Assembly (NCBI GenBank): GCA_044224495.1
Contig: JBGAKG010000034.1
Span: forward strand, 1 to 64,000
Reading direction: 5' to 3'
Origin: JBGAKG01 sp044224495
Lineage (GTDB): Bacteria > Myxococcota_A > Polyangia > Polyangiales > Polyangiaceae
DNA: 64,000 nt
A program made the translations under genes and the position numbers. The notes under the pieces were generated by a model, which was not told the DNA's origin, made no database searches, and worked only from the letters and a program-made list of their open reading frames with translations. Below, in pieces: positions 1-7,801 of this stretch (positions are counted from its first letter, which is position 1; the number at the start of each line of letters is the position of its first letter).

Positions 1-178
1 CGGCGACGTGGCGCACGCTGCGCGCGAACGCCGCCACTACCACCTCGCCATCTGGCTCCGGCCGATCGACGCTCCGCCGCTAGGGATGGTGGTAGGAAGC
101 TGCGTCCTCCGCACGTCCCTCGCTTCGGTGCTATGGCTCCCCATCCCCTACCGAAAGCGAACTGCTCTTTGTCGCTGT

Positions 179-209
179 CTTAAGAGCGGGGCAACCCCCG
201 CATCTTAAG
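179..209. repeat. Inverted repeat / hairpin in 459-bp intergenic stretch
   Basis: The first 459 bases hold no gene I can support. They contain a long hairpin: CTTAAGA-GCGGGG (179-191) pairs with CCCCGC-a-TCTTAAG (196-209), a 13-bp stem with one bulged A and a 4-base loop. Two copies of GAGACAAAGAC follow at about 212-222 and 262-272. The arms start with AT-rich CTTAAG, unusual in this GC-rich DNA. It lacks a T-run, so an intrinsic terminator is not clear; it could be an operator or a small mobile-element end. Confidence 0.5.
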
Positions 210-459
210 AGGAGACAAAGACACCTCGAGAAAACAAGGCGATCGACGTGTTCTCCATGGAGAGACAAAGACGGGCTGCGGGCGGGTGGGCGACTCTCCG
301 TGAGCAGGGGGCAGCCCGCGAAGCGCATCGCGGTGGCCGGCCTCGGGCCGTCGTGCACGCCTTGATGTTGCATCGGGGTATAGGGGGCACACTGGAAGAG
401 TGAGGATCGGAGCGAGCACGCCAGACCGCTGACGATGGGAGAAGTGGCGCGGCTCGCGC

Positions 460-1185
460 TCACCTTTCGCGAAGCAGGTCCACGCGGCGGGCAATCTCCT
501 TCGCCGTGCCCGCGTCGTCGGATCGGATCTCGACGGCGAACCCGCCGCGCGTCTCCGAGACGGTCGCGCGCACGCCCTTCGGAACAAGTGGGCAGTACGG
601 CATCTCCGGCACCTCGTGACCGAGCGCAGAGTTGCGCGCAAGGTGGCAGTCGATCACGCGCTGCAGCCACGGTACCGTCAACCCGGGCAGCGCGCGGAAC
701 ACGACGACGGCTCCGACGAGCCGCCGCGATTGGAACTTGCCGGTCTGCGTTGTCTCGTAGAGCGGCTCGATCCGTTCGATGTCGTCGCGGTGGTCGAACG
801 GGCTCTCGTCTCGATCACTCGCCGGCACCCCACGACATGCTTGCGCCTCCGCATCACGGAGCGCCTGCGATGCGGCGCGGTGATCTGCCGCGTGCGCGCG
901 ATGCTCCTCGGCGTGCTTCAGATGCTCGGCCGTTGGGTTCGTGACCGTAGACCAGCACGGATCGGCCTCCAGGGCGGCAGCACGACCGGCACGACAACGT
1001 TCGCGACGCTGCTGGGCATCCGGGTCGTAGCGCTGCTCGTGCTCCGCCGCGACGCGCTCCTCTTGCGCGGCCGTCGTCTCGTGCGTTGCCGCGCTCATGT
1101 CGTGTGGCTTCGCTCCCGGTGTTCGTGTGGCGCACGCGACGAAGGTGAACAGGACGGCGGCTCCGTAGTAGCGAACGTGGATCAT
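460..1185 (-). CDS. Putative lipoprotein, hypothetical
   Basis: 241 residues from the ATG at 1185. The N-terminus MIHVRYYGAAVLFTFVACAT is a short signal peptide ending in a lipobox-like VAC, so it is probably an envelope lipoprotein. The middle (about residues 30-110) is charged, Ala/Glu/His-rich and likely helical. The C-terminal third is more globular, with CHLARN and CPLVPKG. I do not recognise a domain. An upstream ATG at 1215 would bury the signal peptide. The gene is divergent from the AAA ATPase/P-type ATPase pair and shares with it the inverted repeat at 1227-1243. A sigma-54-like -24/-12 element lies just upstream of the chosen start. Its job in metal handling is inferred from position only. 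Confidence 0.6.
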   Translation of the reverse strand: MIHVRYYGAAVLFTFVACATRTPGAKPHDMSAATHETTAAQEERVAAEHEQRYDPDAQQRRERCRAGRAAALEADPCWSTVTNPTAEHLKHAEEHRAHAADHRAASQALRDAEAQACRGVPASDRDESPFDHRDDIERIEPLYETTQTGKFQSRRLVGAVVVFRALPGLTVPWLQRVIDCHLARNSALGHEVPEMPYCPLVPKGVRATVSETRGGFAVEIRSDDAGTAKEIARRVDLLRER

Positions 1186-1199
1186 TGCGCCCCGCGTTT

Positions 1200-1213
1200 G
1201 CATGGCTTGCGCC
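1200..1213 (-). promoter_or_regulatory. Candidate sigma-54 (-24/-12) promoter
   Basis: Read on the minus strand the sequence is TGGCGCAAGCCATGCA, which keeps the GG and GC doublets with exactly ten bases between, as in the TGGCAC-N5-TTGCA consensus. It lies between the inverted-repeat operator (1227-1243) and the lipoprotein start at 1185. A sigma-54-dependent response regulator is encoded at 19.0 kb. The predicted transcript start would be only a few bases from the start codon, which weakens the call. Confidence 0.35.
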
Positions 1214-1226
1214 ACCGAGGGGAACC

Positions 1227-1243
1227 GTGACCGAGCCGGTCAC
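1227..1243. promoter_or_regulatory. Operator copy 1 (GTGAC-N7-GTCAC)
   Basis: Perfect inverted repeat GTGAC-cgagccg-GTCAC in the short space between the divergent lipoprotein (start 1185) and AAA ATPase (start near 1255/1282). It is one of eight GTNAC-N7-GTNAC elements in this window, all next to metal-island genes. Confidence 0.7.
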
Positions 1244-1281
1244 AGCGTGAGCGCGTGTGCTTCTTGCATCCGCGAGCATGC

Positions 1282-1914
1282 ATGACCTGCGAGTGCGAAG
1301 CGTTCGATCACGAGCCTCGCTTGGTGGTCCTCACCGGCGGCCCCGGCGCGGGGAAGACGGCCGTGCTCGAAATGGTCAAGCGCAGCTTCTGCGAGCACGT
1401 GCAAGTCCTTCCGGAGGCGGCCGGCATCATCTTCGGCGGCGGCTTTCCGCGCGAGACGACGATCCCATTATGCACGGCAGCGCAGCGGGCGATCTTCCAC
1501 GTGCAGCGCGAGCTTGAATGCGCCTCCGTCGAGTCTCGCAGAGCCGCCGTCGTCCTCTGCGACCGCGGCACGCTCGACGGCCTCGCGTATTGGCCGCTCG
1601 AGGACGCAGCGTTCTTCGCGCAGCTCGGGATCGACCGCGCTGCCGAGCTCGCACGGTACGCCGCGGTGATCCACCTTCGGACGCCTGCTGTCGACAACGG
1701 TTACGACCACAGTAACCCGCTTCGTATCGAGACCGCGCTCGAAGCGCGCGCCGTCGACGAGCGGATCGAGCACGCGTGGTCCGCGCATCCCCGGCGCGCG
1801 TTCGTAGAGAGCGCGCCGGACTTCCTGCGCAAAGTGGCACGCGCCGTCGCGCTGATCCGCGAGGAGGTCCCCGCGTGCTGCCGCAGGCACCGCATTCCCC
1901 AGGTGGATGGATGA
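1282..1914 (+). CDS. AAA-type ATPase (AAA_28/NadR-like P-loop protein)
   Basis: About 210 residues. It has a Walker A motif GGPGAGKT near the N-terminus (LVVLTGGPGAGKTAVLEMV) and a Walker-B-like stretch VVLCDRGTLDG, the layout of small P-loop kinase-like proteins of the AAA_28/NadR type. The substrate cannot be read from the sequence. A GTG at 1255 would add nine residues (with Cys residues); the ATG at 1282 is chosen because the operator ends at 1243. The stop codon overlaps the start of the P-type ATPase (ATGA at 1911-1914), so the two are translationally coupled and presumably work together. A fragment of a close relative lies at 55.25-55.32 kb on the other strand. Confidence 0.75.
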   Translation: MTCECEAFDHEPRLVVLTGGPGAGKTAVLEMVKRSFCEHVQVLPEAAGIIFGGGFPRETTIPLCTAAQRAIFHVQRELECASVESRRAAVVLCDRGTLDGLAYWPLEDAAFFAQLGIDRAAELARYAAVIHLRTPAVDNGYDHSNPLRIETALEARAVDERIEHAWSAHPRRAFVESAPDFLRKVARAVALIREEVPACCRRHRIPQVDG

Positions 1915-4613
1915 GTGCACACGCAACCGCGCGCGAAGCGCTCGTCCGAGAGCTCGCCGTCGATGTCCGTCGCGGCCTCGACGACATCGAGGCGAAGCGC
2001 CGCCTGCGCGATGTCGGACCGAACCGACTGCCCGAGCCGCCGCGCACGAGTCTCCTCCTTCGTCTCGCACGTCAGTTCTCGAGCCCGATCGTGCTCACGC
2101 TCGTCGCGGCCGCCGTCGTCGCCGCCGTCGTGGGCGCCCGCAATCCTTCGGGGAACATCCTCGAGCGATACGGCGACGCAATCGCCATCGCGCTCATCGT
2201 GGTCCTGAACGCGGTCCTCGGCTTCGTTCAGGAAAGGAAAGCGGACGAGGCCATCGCCGCTCTGCGTTCGATGCAGGCCCCGACGGCGCGTGTCCGGCGT
2301 GACGGTGAGGTCCGCAATGTCCCGGCGGAGGCGCTCGTCACCGGGGACATCGTCGAGCTCGAAGCGGGGGACGCGGTTCCGGCGGACTGCCGCCTCCTCG
2401 ACACGATCGAGCTGCGTGTCGACGAGTCTTCGCTCACCGGCGAGAGCGTCACCGTTGGCAAAGACGCTGCGCTCGCTGTTGCAGCGGATGCCGTCCTCGC
2501 GGAGCGCCCGACGATGGTCTACACCGGGACCGTCGTGGTGGCGGGCACCGGCACCGCCGTCGTGACCGCGACGGGGCCGAGCACCGAGCTCGGTCGCATC
2601 GGTCGACTCGTTGGTTCGGTGGAGACCGAGCCGACGCCCCTCGAGCGCCACCTGGGCGTGTTCGGGCGGAAGATCCTCTGGGCGTGCCTCGTCGTCACGC
2701 TCCTCCTCCTCGCCTGGGGGCTCGCGCGCGGCGGACGCAACTTCGCGAGCGTGCTGCTCGAGGCGGTCAGCTTCGCCGTCGCGATCATCCCGGAGGGACT
2801 CCCTGCGGTCACGACCATGACGCTCGCGGTCGGCGTCCAGAGGATGGCGAGGAGGGGCGCCGTCGTGCGGAAGCTCGCAGCCGTCGAGACGCTCGGCAGC
2901 GCGACGGTGATCTGCACGGACAAGACCGGCACGCTCACCCGCAACGAGATGACCGTACGCGAGGTGTGGACCGACGACGGGCTTCGAGCCGTCACCGGCT
3001 TCGGCTACGATGCCGACGGCGCGATTTCCGGCGCGCCCGGCGACGCGCTCGGGCGCCTGCTCGTCACTGCGGCCCTCTGCAACGACGCGCACGTCGATCG
3101 AACCTCGGAACGTGTGCAGGTCGTCGGCGATCCGACGGAGGCTGCGCTCGTCGTGCTCGCCGAGAAGGCGAAGCTCGACGTCCGGGAGCTTCGGCGAACG
3201 CATCCCGTCGTCTCCAAGCAGCCGTTCGACTCCTCCCTGCGCCGGATGACTGTCTTCACCGAGGATCCGCAGGGTCGGCGTGTTCTCTACGTCAAGGGCG
3301 CCGTCGACGCGATCCTCCCGCTGTGCACGTCGATCGCCGGCGGCGGCGAAGAGCGTCCGCTCGAGGAGCAGGATGGCGCGCGCGTCGCCGAGCAGGCAGA
3401 TGACCTCGCCTCTCGTGGTCTCCGTGTGTTGGCGTTTGCCGACGGCACCAGCGGCTCTCCCCGCGAGCTCACGTTCCTGGGGGTCGTCGGCATGATGGAC
3501 CCACCGCGAGAAGGCGTCGCCGACGCGGTCCAGGCATGCGCGCGGGCGGGTATCCGCACCGTGATGATCACCGGCGATCACGGCGTCACCGCGACGGCGA
3601 TCGCGCGCGCGATAGGCATCGCGACAACCGACGACGAGACGATGACCGGCGCCGAGCTCGCAACGATCGATGAAACGGAGCTCGCGAAGCGCGTCGACCG
3701 CGTCCGAGTCTTCGCACGTGTTGCGCCCGAGCAGAAGCTCCGAATCGTCCGCGCGATGCGCATGCGTGGTCACGTTGTCGCGATGACCGGCGATGGCGTG
3801 AATGACGCGCCCGCGCTCCGCGAGGCGGACATCGGCGTCGCCATGGGCCGCGGCGGCACGGAGGTCGCCCGGCAGGCGTCGGACATCGTCCTGACCGACG
3901 ACAACTTCACGACCCTCGTCGAGGCGGTACGCGAGGGTCGTGCGATCTACCGGAACATCCAGAAGTTCGTCTTCTTCCTGCTCTCGTCGAACGCCGGTCT
4001 CGCACTGACCGTCTTTGCCGTCGCGATCACCGGCGCCTGGCCTCCGCTGACAGCGACGATGATCCTGTGGATCAACCTCGTGACGAACGGATTGCCGGCG
4101 CTCGCGCTCGGAGTCGATCCGCCGTCGGCCGATCAGATGAACGAGCCGCCGCGCCGACCGGGAGAGCCGCTGCTCGGGCGACGCGATCTGCTCGGCCTCG
4201 GGCTCGTCGGAGTGGTCGTGGCAGCGAGCGCGCTGGTCGCGTACAGCGAGACGCTGTGTCCCGCCGGGGGAAGCGCGAATCGGCATCGGACGGTCGCCTT
4301 CTTCGTGCTCGCGATCGGACCGCTCCTTCACGCGTGGAGCTGTCGCTCGCCGGTGGAGTCGATCCTTACCATGCGTCCGCGCGTGAGCTGGGCGCTCGTC
4401 GGGGCGACCCTCGCCTCCGTCGTGCTCCAGGCGCTCGTGCTCCTGCCGATGTTCCGCCCCGTCTTCCACGCGGAGTCGCTCGACACGCACCACATCTTGC
4501 TCGTCGCCGCATGCTCGATCGTCGTGCTCCTCGCGGTCGAGGCGGCAAAGGCGGTCGATCGCCACCTCCCGCATCGGGCGCCCGGCCGTCCACTCGCGAC
4601 GGAGATGCGATGA
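1911..4613 (+). CDS. P2-type cation-transporting ATPase
   Basis: 900 residues, full length for a P2-type pump. It has an N-terminal cation-ATPase domain, the actuator motif SLTGES (about residue 175), PEGLP in TM4 (about 294), the phosphorylation site DKTGTLT (Asp about 337), TGDGVNDAP (about 624) and a C-terminal membrane block. No CPC motif or N-terminal metal-binding domain is present, so it is not a P1B copper pump. The family moves Ca, Mn, Na or K. In TM5/6 it has NAGLAL and NLVTNGLPA where calcium pumps carry N..E and NLVTDGLPA, so classical calcium-site acids are missing and the ion is uncertain. The start at 1911 overlaps the AAA ATPase stop. The operator at 1227 probably controls the pair. 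Confidence 0.9.
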   Translation: MSAHATAREALVRELAVDVRRGLDDIEAKRRLRDVGPNRLPEPPRTSLLLRLARQFSSPIVLTLVAAAVVAAVVGARNPSGNILERYGDAIAIALIVVLNAVLGFVQERKADEAIAALRSMQAPTARVRRDGEVRNVPAEALVTGDIVELEAGDAVPADCRLLDTIELRVDESSLTGESVTVGKDAALAVAADAVLAERPTMVYTGTVVVAGTGTAVVTATGPSTELGRIGRLVGSVETEPTPLERHLGVFGRKILWACLVVTLLLLAWGLARGGRNFASVLLEAVSFAVAIIPEGLPAVTTMTLAVGVQRMARRGAVVRKLAAVETLGSATVICTDKTGTLTRNEMTVREVWTDDGLRAVTGFGYDADGAISGAPGDALGRLLVTAALCNDAHVDRTSERVQVVGDPTEAALVVLAEKAKLDVRELRRTHPVVSKQPFDSSLRRMTVFTEDPQGRRVLYVKGAVDAILPLCTSIAGGGEERPLEEQDGARVAEQADDLASRGLRVLAFADGTSGSPRELTFLGVVGMMDPPREGVADAVQACARAGIRTVMITGDHGVTATAIARAIGIATTDDETMTGAELATIDETELAKRVDRVRVFARVAPEQKLRIVRAMRMRGHVVAMTGDGVNDAPALREADIGVAMGRGGTEVARQASDIVLTDDNFTTLVEAVREGRAIYRNIQKFVFFLLSSNAGLALTVFAVAITGAWPPLTATMILWINLVTNGLPALALGVDPPSADQMNEPPRRPGEPLLGRRDLLGLGLVGVVVAASALVAYSETLCPAGGSANRHRTVAFFVLAIGPLLHAWSCRSPVESILTMRPRVSWALVGATLASVVLQALVLLPMFRPVFHAESLDTHHILLVAACSIVVLLAVEAAKAVDRHLPHRAPGRPLATEMR

Positions 4614-4645
4614 CCTCGGCGCGTCGTCTCTCTGCGAGCGTGTGA

Positions 4646-4935
4646 GTGATCGGCGTCCTCACGCTCGGCACCCGGATCTACTTCATGGCGCTTCACCCGG
4701 CGCTCCTGCCCGAAGACCTCACCGGCCTCGCCGCCGACGCCGCGCCCGGCGGTCTCCTCCGGTGGCTCTCGGTCGTGTTCCGCACGTGGGGCGGTTTCAT
4801 GGTCGCGGGGGGGGGGGCGCGATTGGCGTGGTCGTCGCGTTCGGTTCGTTCCTCGCGAGCAACGTGCAGCTGCGCTCCGCCTTCGTGTGGTTCATCGCGC
4901 TGCTCTTCGAAGCACGCCGAGGAGCAGAGCTGGAG
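4646..4935 (+). pseudogene. Frameshifted small membrane protein gene
   Basis: Reading from GTG 4646 gives a hydrophobic protein (LTLGTRIYFMALHPALLPED, then LRWLSVVFRTWGGFMVAGG) that runs into an 11-G homopolymer at 4807-4817. The continuation IGVVVAFGSFLASNVQLRSA and FVWFIALLF is in the +1 frame. Together they make one coherent multi-TM protein, so the gene is broken or slips at the G tract. The 3' end abuts the antisense SRPBCC gene at 4936 and appears truncated. It follows the P-type ATPase by 32 bases and could have been the last gene of that operon. A sequencing error in the homopolymer is an alternative. Confidence 0.55.
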
Positions 4936-5529
4936 TCATGTGTGTCCGAGGGCGGCGGTCGGAGGCTCCGTCGCCCGGGCGGGGGTGGCGCGGAACGCAC
5001 GCTCCAAGTCGGCGAGGTAGCGAACGACCATCTGTTCCTGCTTCCGCCGCAAGTCATCCTTCGAGATGAACCACCCGGCGATGCCGTGGGCGTCGATGAA
5101 CAGGCTGTAGACGACGCGCGAAACAACCTTCGTCTCGCCTTCGAGCACGCGCATGTACGCGAGGGCGGTCACACCCGGCGCGTCGATCCATAGTCGTACC
5201 GTCCGCGGTGACTCGAAACGGACGTGGTACTCGTGCGTGCCGCAGTCGAACGTCTGCGTCTCGAGCTTCACGCGCCAGTGGTCGGTCCCGCGCTCGACGA
5301 TCTTCATCGTCTTGATGTCCGTGAACATGCGGGGCCACTCCGGTACTTGGCGTAGCCTCGCAAACACGGCGTCGGGCGTGGCAAGTGCCGCGACCTGACC
5401 CTGGACCCAGCGCGGGTCCTTGTCGTCGCGCCTCCACGTCGGCGGCGCTGGCTCTGCGGCAGCGCCGCGCAGGACGAGCGTTGCCGCGGAACCGAGCGCG
5501 GCGGCGAGAAAGGAGCGTCGGGCGAGCAT
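4936..5529 (-). CDS. Exported SRPBCC/START-like protein
   Basis: 197 residues from ATG 5529. The N-terminus MLARRSFLAAALGSAATLVL has a twin-arginine-like RRSFL followed by a hydrophobic core, so export, possibly by Tat, is likely. The rest has the pattern of the SRPBCC/polyketide-cyclase fold: VFARLRQVPEWPRMFTDIK, then alternating strands, and a long C-terminal helix (VVRYLADLERAFRA). Such proteins bind hydrophobic ligands in a deep pocket; the ligand here is unknown. An upstream ATG at 5613 would mask the signal. It is divergent from the lipoprotein at 5694 with 165 bases between, and no operator copy lies there. Confidence 0.7.
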   Translation of the reverse strand: MLARRSFLAAALGSAATLVLRGAAAEPAPPTWRRDDKDPRWVQGQVAALATPDAVFARLRQVPEWPRMFTDIKTMKIVERGTDHWRVKLETQTFDCGTHEYHVRFESPRTVRLWIDAPGVTALAYMRVLEGETKVVSRVVYSLFIDAHGIAGWFISKDDLRRKQEQMVVRYLADLERAFRATPARATEPPTAALGHT

Positions 5530-5693
5530 ACGTTCCGCAGCTGCAGCGATTATGCCTGCGGCTGGACACACGATTCCTTCCGACGGGCCCGCAAGGCGTG
5601 CGGTGCAATGCATCCGATGCGTACGGTCTCTCGGCCGTGTGCGACGGACTCTACGGCCGGTTCACGGTATGTGCCTTGCAACCTCCGGCCTGT

Positions 5694-6212
5694 ATGGACT
5701 CCGGGATTGTGCACCGGCTCTTCGTAGCCGCGATCGTCGCGACGGTCGGCGCGTGCGGCCATCGGACCGAAGCCGACGAAGACATGAACGCCGAGCTCGA
5801 CCGAGTGTTCGATGGCGCGTCCGCGCTCGATCGTGATCTGGACGCCCACGCGAACGCTGTCTCGAGCGCGACGGACCTCGGGATGATCGAGGCTGCCGAG
5901 GCGACGCACGGGACGATGATGGCGTCGCACATGGACGGCGTCGACCACGTCCTCTCGGACATGACCATGTTCTGTCGCCACCGCGCTTCCGAAGAACGCG
6001 GTCGGACGCACGAGATGCAGGGCGCGATGACAGACATGCGCTCGGAGCTCGAGCGACATCGGCAGGCGCCCCGGCCGGACATCGCGGCGGCGCGAGCCGA
6101 GGAGGACAAACATCTCGGTCAATCACGTGCCGTACTGAATCGGCTCCGCGATGTCGGAGCAGCGATGCGCCACGAAGCGGGCTTCTACCGCTGCGCGCAC
6201 GGCATGCACTGA
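5694..6212 (+). CDS. His/Met-rich helical lipoprotein
   Basis: 172 residues starting at ATG 5694 (MDSGIVHRLFVAAIVATVGACGHR), with a lipobox VGAC. The mature part is almost entirely helical and rich in His and Met (for example MMASHMDGVDHVLSDMTMFCRH), ending FYRCAHGMH. The composition and the location between multicopper oxidase genes suggest a periplasmic metal-binding role; this is inference. It converges with the multicopper oxidase gene ending at 6269. I do not recognise a named family. Confidence 0.65.
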   Translation: MDSGIVHRLFVAAIVATVGACGHRTEADEDMNAELDRVFDGASALDRDLDAHANAVSSATDLGMIEAAEATHGTMMASHMDGVDHVLSDMTMFCRHRASEERGRTHEMQGAMTDMRSELERHRQAPRPDIAAARAEEDKHLGQSRAVLNRLRDVGAAMRHEAGFYRCAHGMH

Positions 6213-6268
6213 TCTCCGCCCCGGGCGATGGGGAGATGTCGCGACCGTGAAGGGACACGGCCGATGCG

Positions 6269-7714
6269 TCAGTGGCCGTTCCTCGGCGCGGCGGTCTCCG
6301 GCGGCGGGCCGTCTTTCGGTGTCACGACGATCTCGCCCATCATGCCGAGCTCTGCGTGTTCGAGGATATGGCAGTGCGCCATCCATCGGCCGGGGTTGTC
6401 GAGGTACGCACGGATCTTGACCGTTCCACCCGGCGGGACGAGCACGACGTCTTTCAAGCCGGGCTGCTTCGCGTCGAGGATCTCGAAGAACTGTCCGTGC
6501 AGGTGGAATGGATGCTCGGTCTCGACCTCGTTCACGATCGTGACGAGGACGGTGGCTCCCTCGGACCACGTGAAGAGGGGCTCCATCGCGTCGCCCTTCC
6601 CGTTGATCGTCCACTCCGCGCCGCCGCTCGCCGTTTCGTGGATCGAGAGCTTCATCGTCGCCTCGGCGTCCGGCGCTCGCTCTGGCAGCGTCACGACGGG
6701 CCAGGAGATCTCGCGCGGAATGCGTGCGCTCTCCGCGACGTCGACGACGAACGACGGAATCCCCTCCTCCTTCACCTTGCCGGCCTCGTCCTGGACCTCG
6801 ACGTACGTGAGGAGCCTCGCCGTGCCCGGCTGGTCGTAGGTGACCTCGAGGTCGTAGCGCTGCCCGATCGCGACGGTCACGCGGTTCGTGGTGTACGGCT
6901 CGGGCAAGAGGCCGCCGTCGGTCGCGATCACGCGAAACGCGGCTCCCTCGACGCCGATCTTCATCGTGCGTGCGTTCGCCGTGTTGACGATCCGCCAGCG
7001 CTCGACGGTGCCTTGCTCCACGGACGCGACGGCCTGTTTGGCCGGAAGCCCGTTCGTGAGGAGCGTGTTCCCGAAGCGGCCCCCCATCGTGTAGTCCATC
7101 CCGTTCTCGGGAGAGATGGTGCCGTTCTTCTCGAGCCGGATGTCGTCGAGGAGCAGGAAGCGCTCCGCGTCGTACGTGGGGTCCTTCGGATCGAAGACGA
7201 CGATGGGTCCGTAGAGGCCCTTCTCCACCTGCACCGCCGTGTTGAGGTGCGGGTGATACCAGTACGAGCCGGCATCGGGGACCTTGAACCGGTACGTGAA
7301 CTCCTCGCCCGGTTTCACCGGGTTCTGGATGCGGGGCGAGCCGTCCATCTGATCGGAGATCCGCAGGCCGTGCCAGTGCACGGTCGTGGGCTCGGGAAGA
7401 TCGTTGCGGAAGTGCACGATGACCTCGTCGCCCACCTTCGCCTTGAGGAGCGGACCAGAGAGCTCGCCGTTGTAGGTCCAGACCGAGGCGGGTGCGCCCG
7501 GCTTCAGCTCCGCCTTCCCGCGGCTCGCGGCGATCGTCACCTCGACGACGTTCGGATCGGGGTTCTCGTCTTCGAGCGCGATCACGCCTTGAACGTCCGG
7601 CATGACGTACGGAGCGGGCCCCGGCGGCGCGCGGTCCATCGCATGCTGCGTCTCGGCCGACGAACACGCCGCGACGGCGAAAGCGAAAACGACGGCGTGG
7701 GGCACCTTCTGCAT
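6269..7714 (-). CDS. Multicopper oxidase 1 (lipoprotein)
   Basis: 481 residues from ATG 7714, preceded by GGAGGG. The signal peptide ends AVAACSS, a lipobox. All four copper-ligand motifs are present: HWHG (about 113-116), YHPH (about 153-156), HPFHLHG (about 401-407) and HCHILEH with GMM (about 447-460). This is the laccase-like fold with type 1 and type 2/3 copper sites, likely oxidising Cu(I) or phenolic substrates in the periplasm with oxygen. It lies 87 bases downstream of a second multicopper oxidase and has its own operator and promoter in that gap, so it can be expressed alone or with it. The next gene downstream is convergent. Confidence 0.92.
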   Translation of the reverse strand: MQKVPHAVVFAFAVAACSSAETQHAMDRAPPGPAPYVMPDVQGVIALEDENPDPNVVEVTIAASRGKAELKPGAPASVWTYNGELSGPLLKAKVGDEVIVHFRNDLPEPTTVHWHGLRISDQMDGSPRIQNPVKPGEEFTYRFKVPDAGSYWYHPHLNTAVQVEKGLYGPIVVFDPKDPTYDAERFLLLDDIRLEKNGTISPENGMDYTMGGRFGNTLLTNGLPAKQAVASVEQGTVERWRIVNTANARTMKIGVEGAAFRVIATDGGLLPEPYTTNRVTVAIGQRYDLEVTYDQPGTARLLTYVEVQDEAGKVKEEGIPSFVVDVAESARIPREISWPVVTLPERAPDAEATMKLSIHETASGGAEWTINGKGDAMEPLFTWSEGATVLVTIVNEVETEHPFHLHGQFFEILDAKQPGLKDVVLVPPGGTVKIRAYLDNPGRWMAHCHILEHAELGMMGEIVVTPKDGPPPETAAPRNGH

Positions 7715-7740
7715 GGCGCGGCCCTCCGAGGCCGGCCGAG

Positions 7741-7768
7741 TTCTTACCCGAGATCCCCTCCTCGTCAA
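7741..7768 (-). promoter_or_regulatory. Candidate sigma-70-type promoter of multicopper oxidase 1
   Basis: On the minus strand, TTGACG (7768-7763) and TAAGAA (7746-7741) are separated by 16 bases. They lie between operator copy 2 (7782-7798) and the start at 7714. The operator is just upstream of the -35, the usual place for an activator. Confidence 0.4.
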
Positions 7769-7781
7769 TCCCGGGTTCTGC

Positions 7782-7798
7782 GTGGCCGCCCCGGTTAC
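7782..7798. promoter_or_regulatory. Operator copy 2 (GTGGC-N7-GTTAC)
   Basis: GTGGC-cgccccg-GTTAC in the 87-bp gap between the two multicopper oxidase genes, upstream of the second-transcribed one. One half-site deviates from GTNAC (GTGGC), so this is the weakest of the eight copies, but spacing and position fit. Confidence 0.5.
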
Positions 7799-7801
7799 AC
7801 G

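Noticed and set aside
131..670. Long open frame on the minus strand in the first kilobase
   Set aside because: It overlaps the coding lipoprotein gene in another frame, is Arg/Pro/Ala-rich as expected of a GC-rich shadow, and has no start signal.
1701..4574. A 957-codon open frame antisense to the P-type ATPase
   Set aside because: Its residues are Arg/Asp/Gly/His-rich without motifs; the plus strand encodes a full, motif-complete ATPase. It is a codon-bias shadow.
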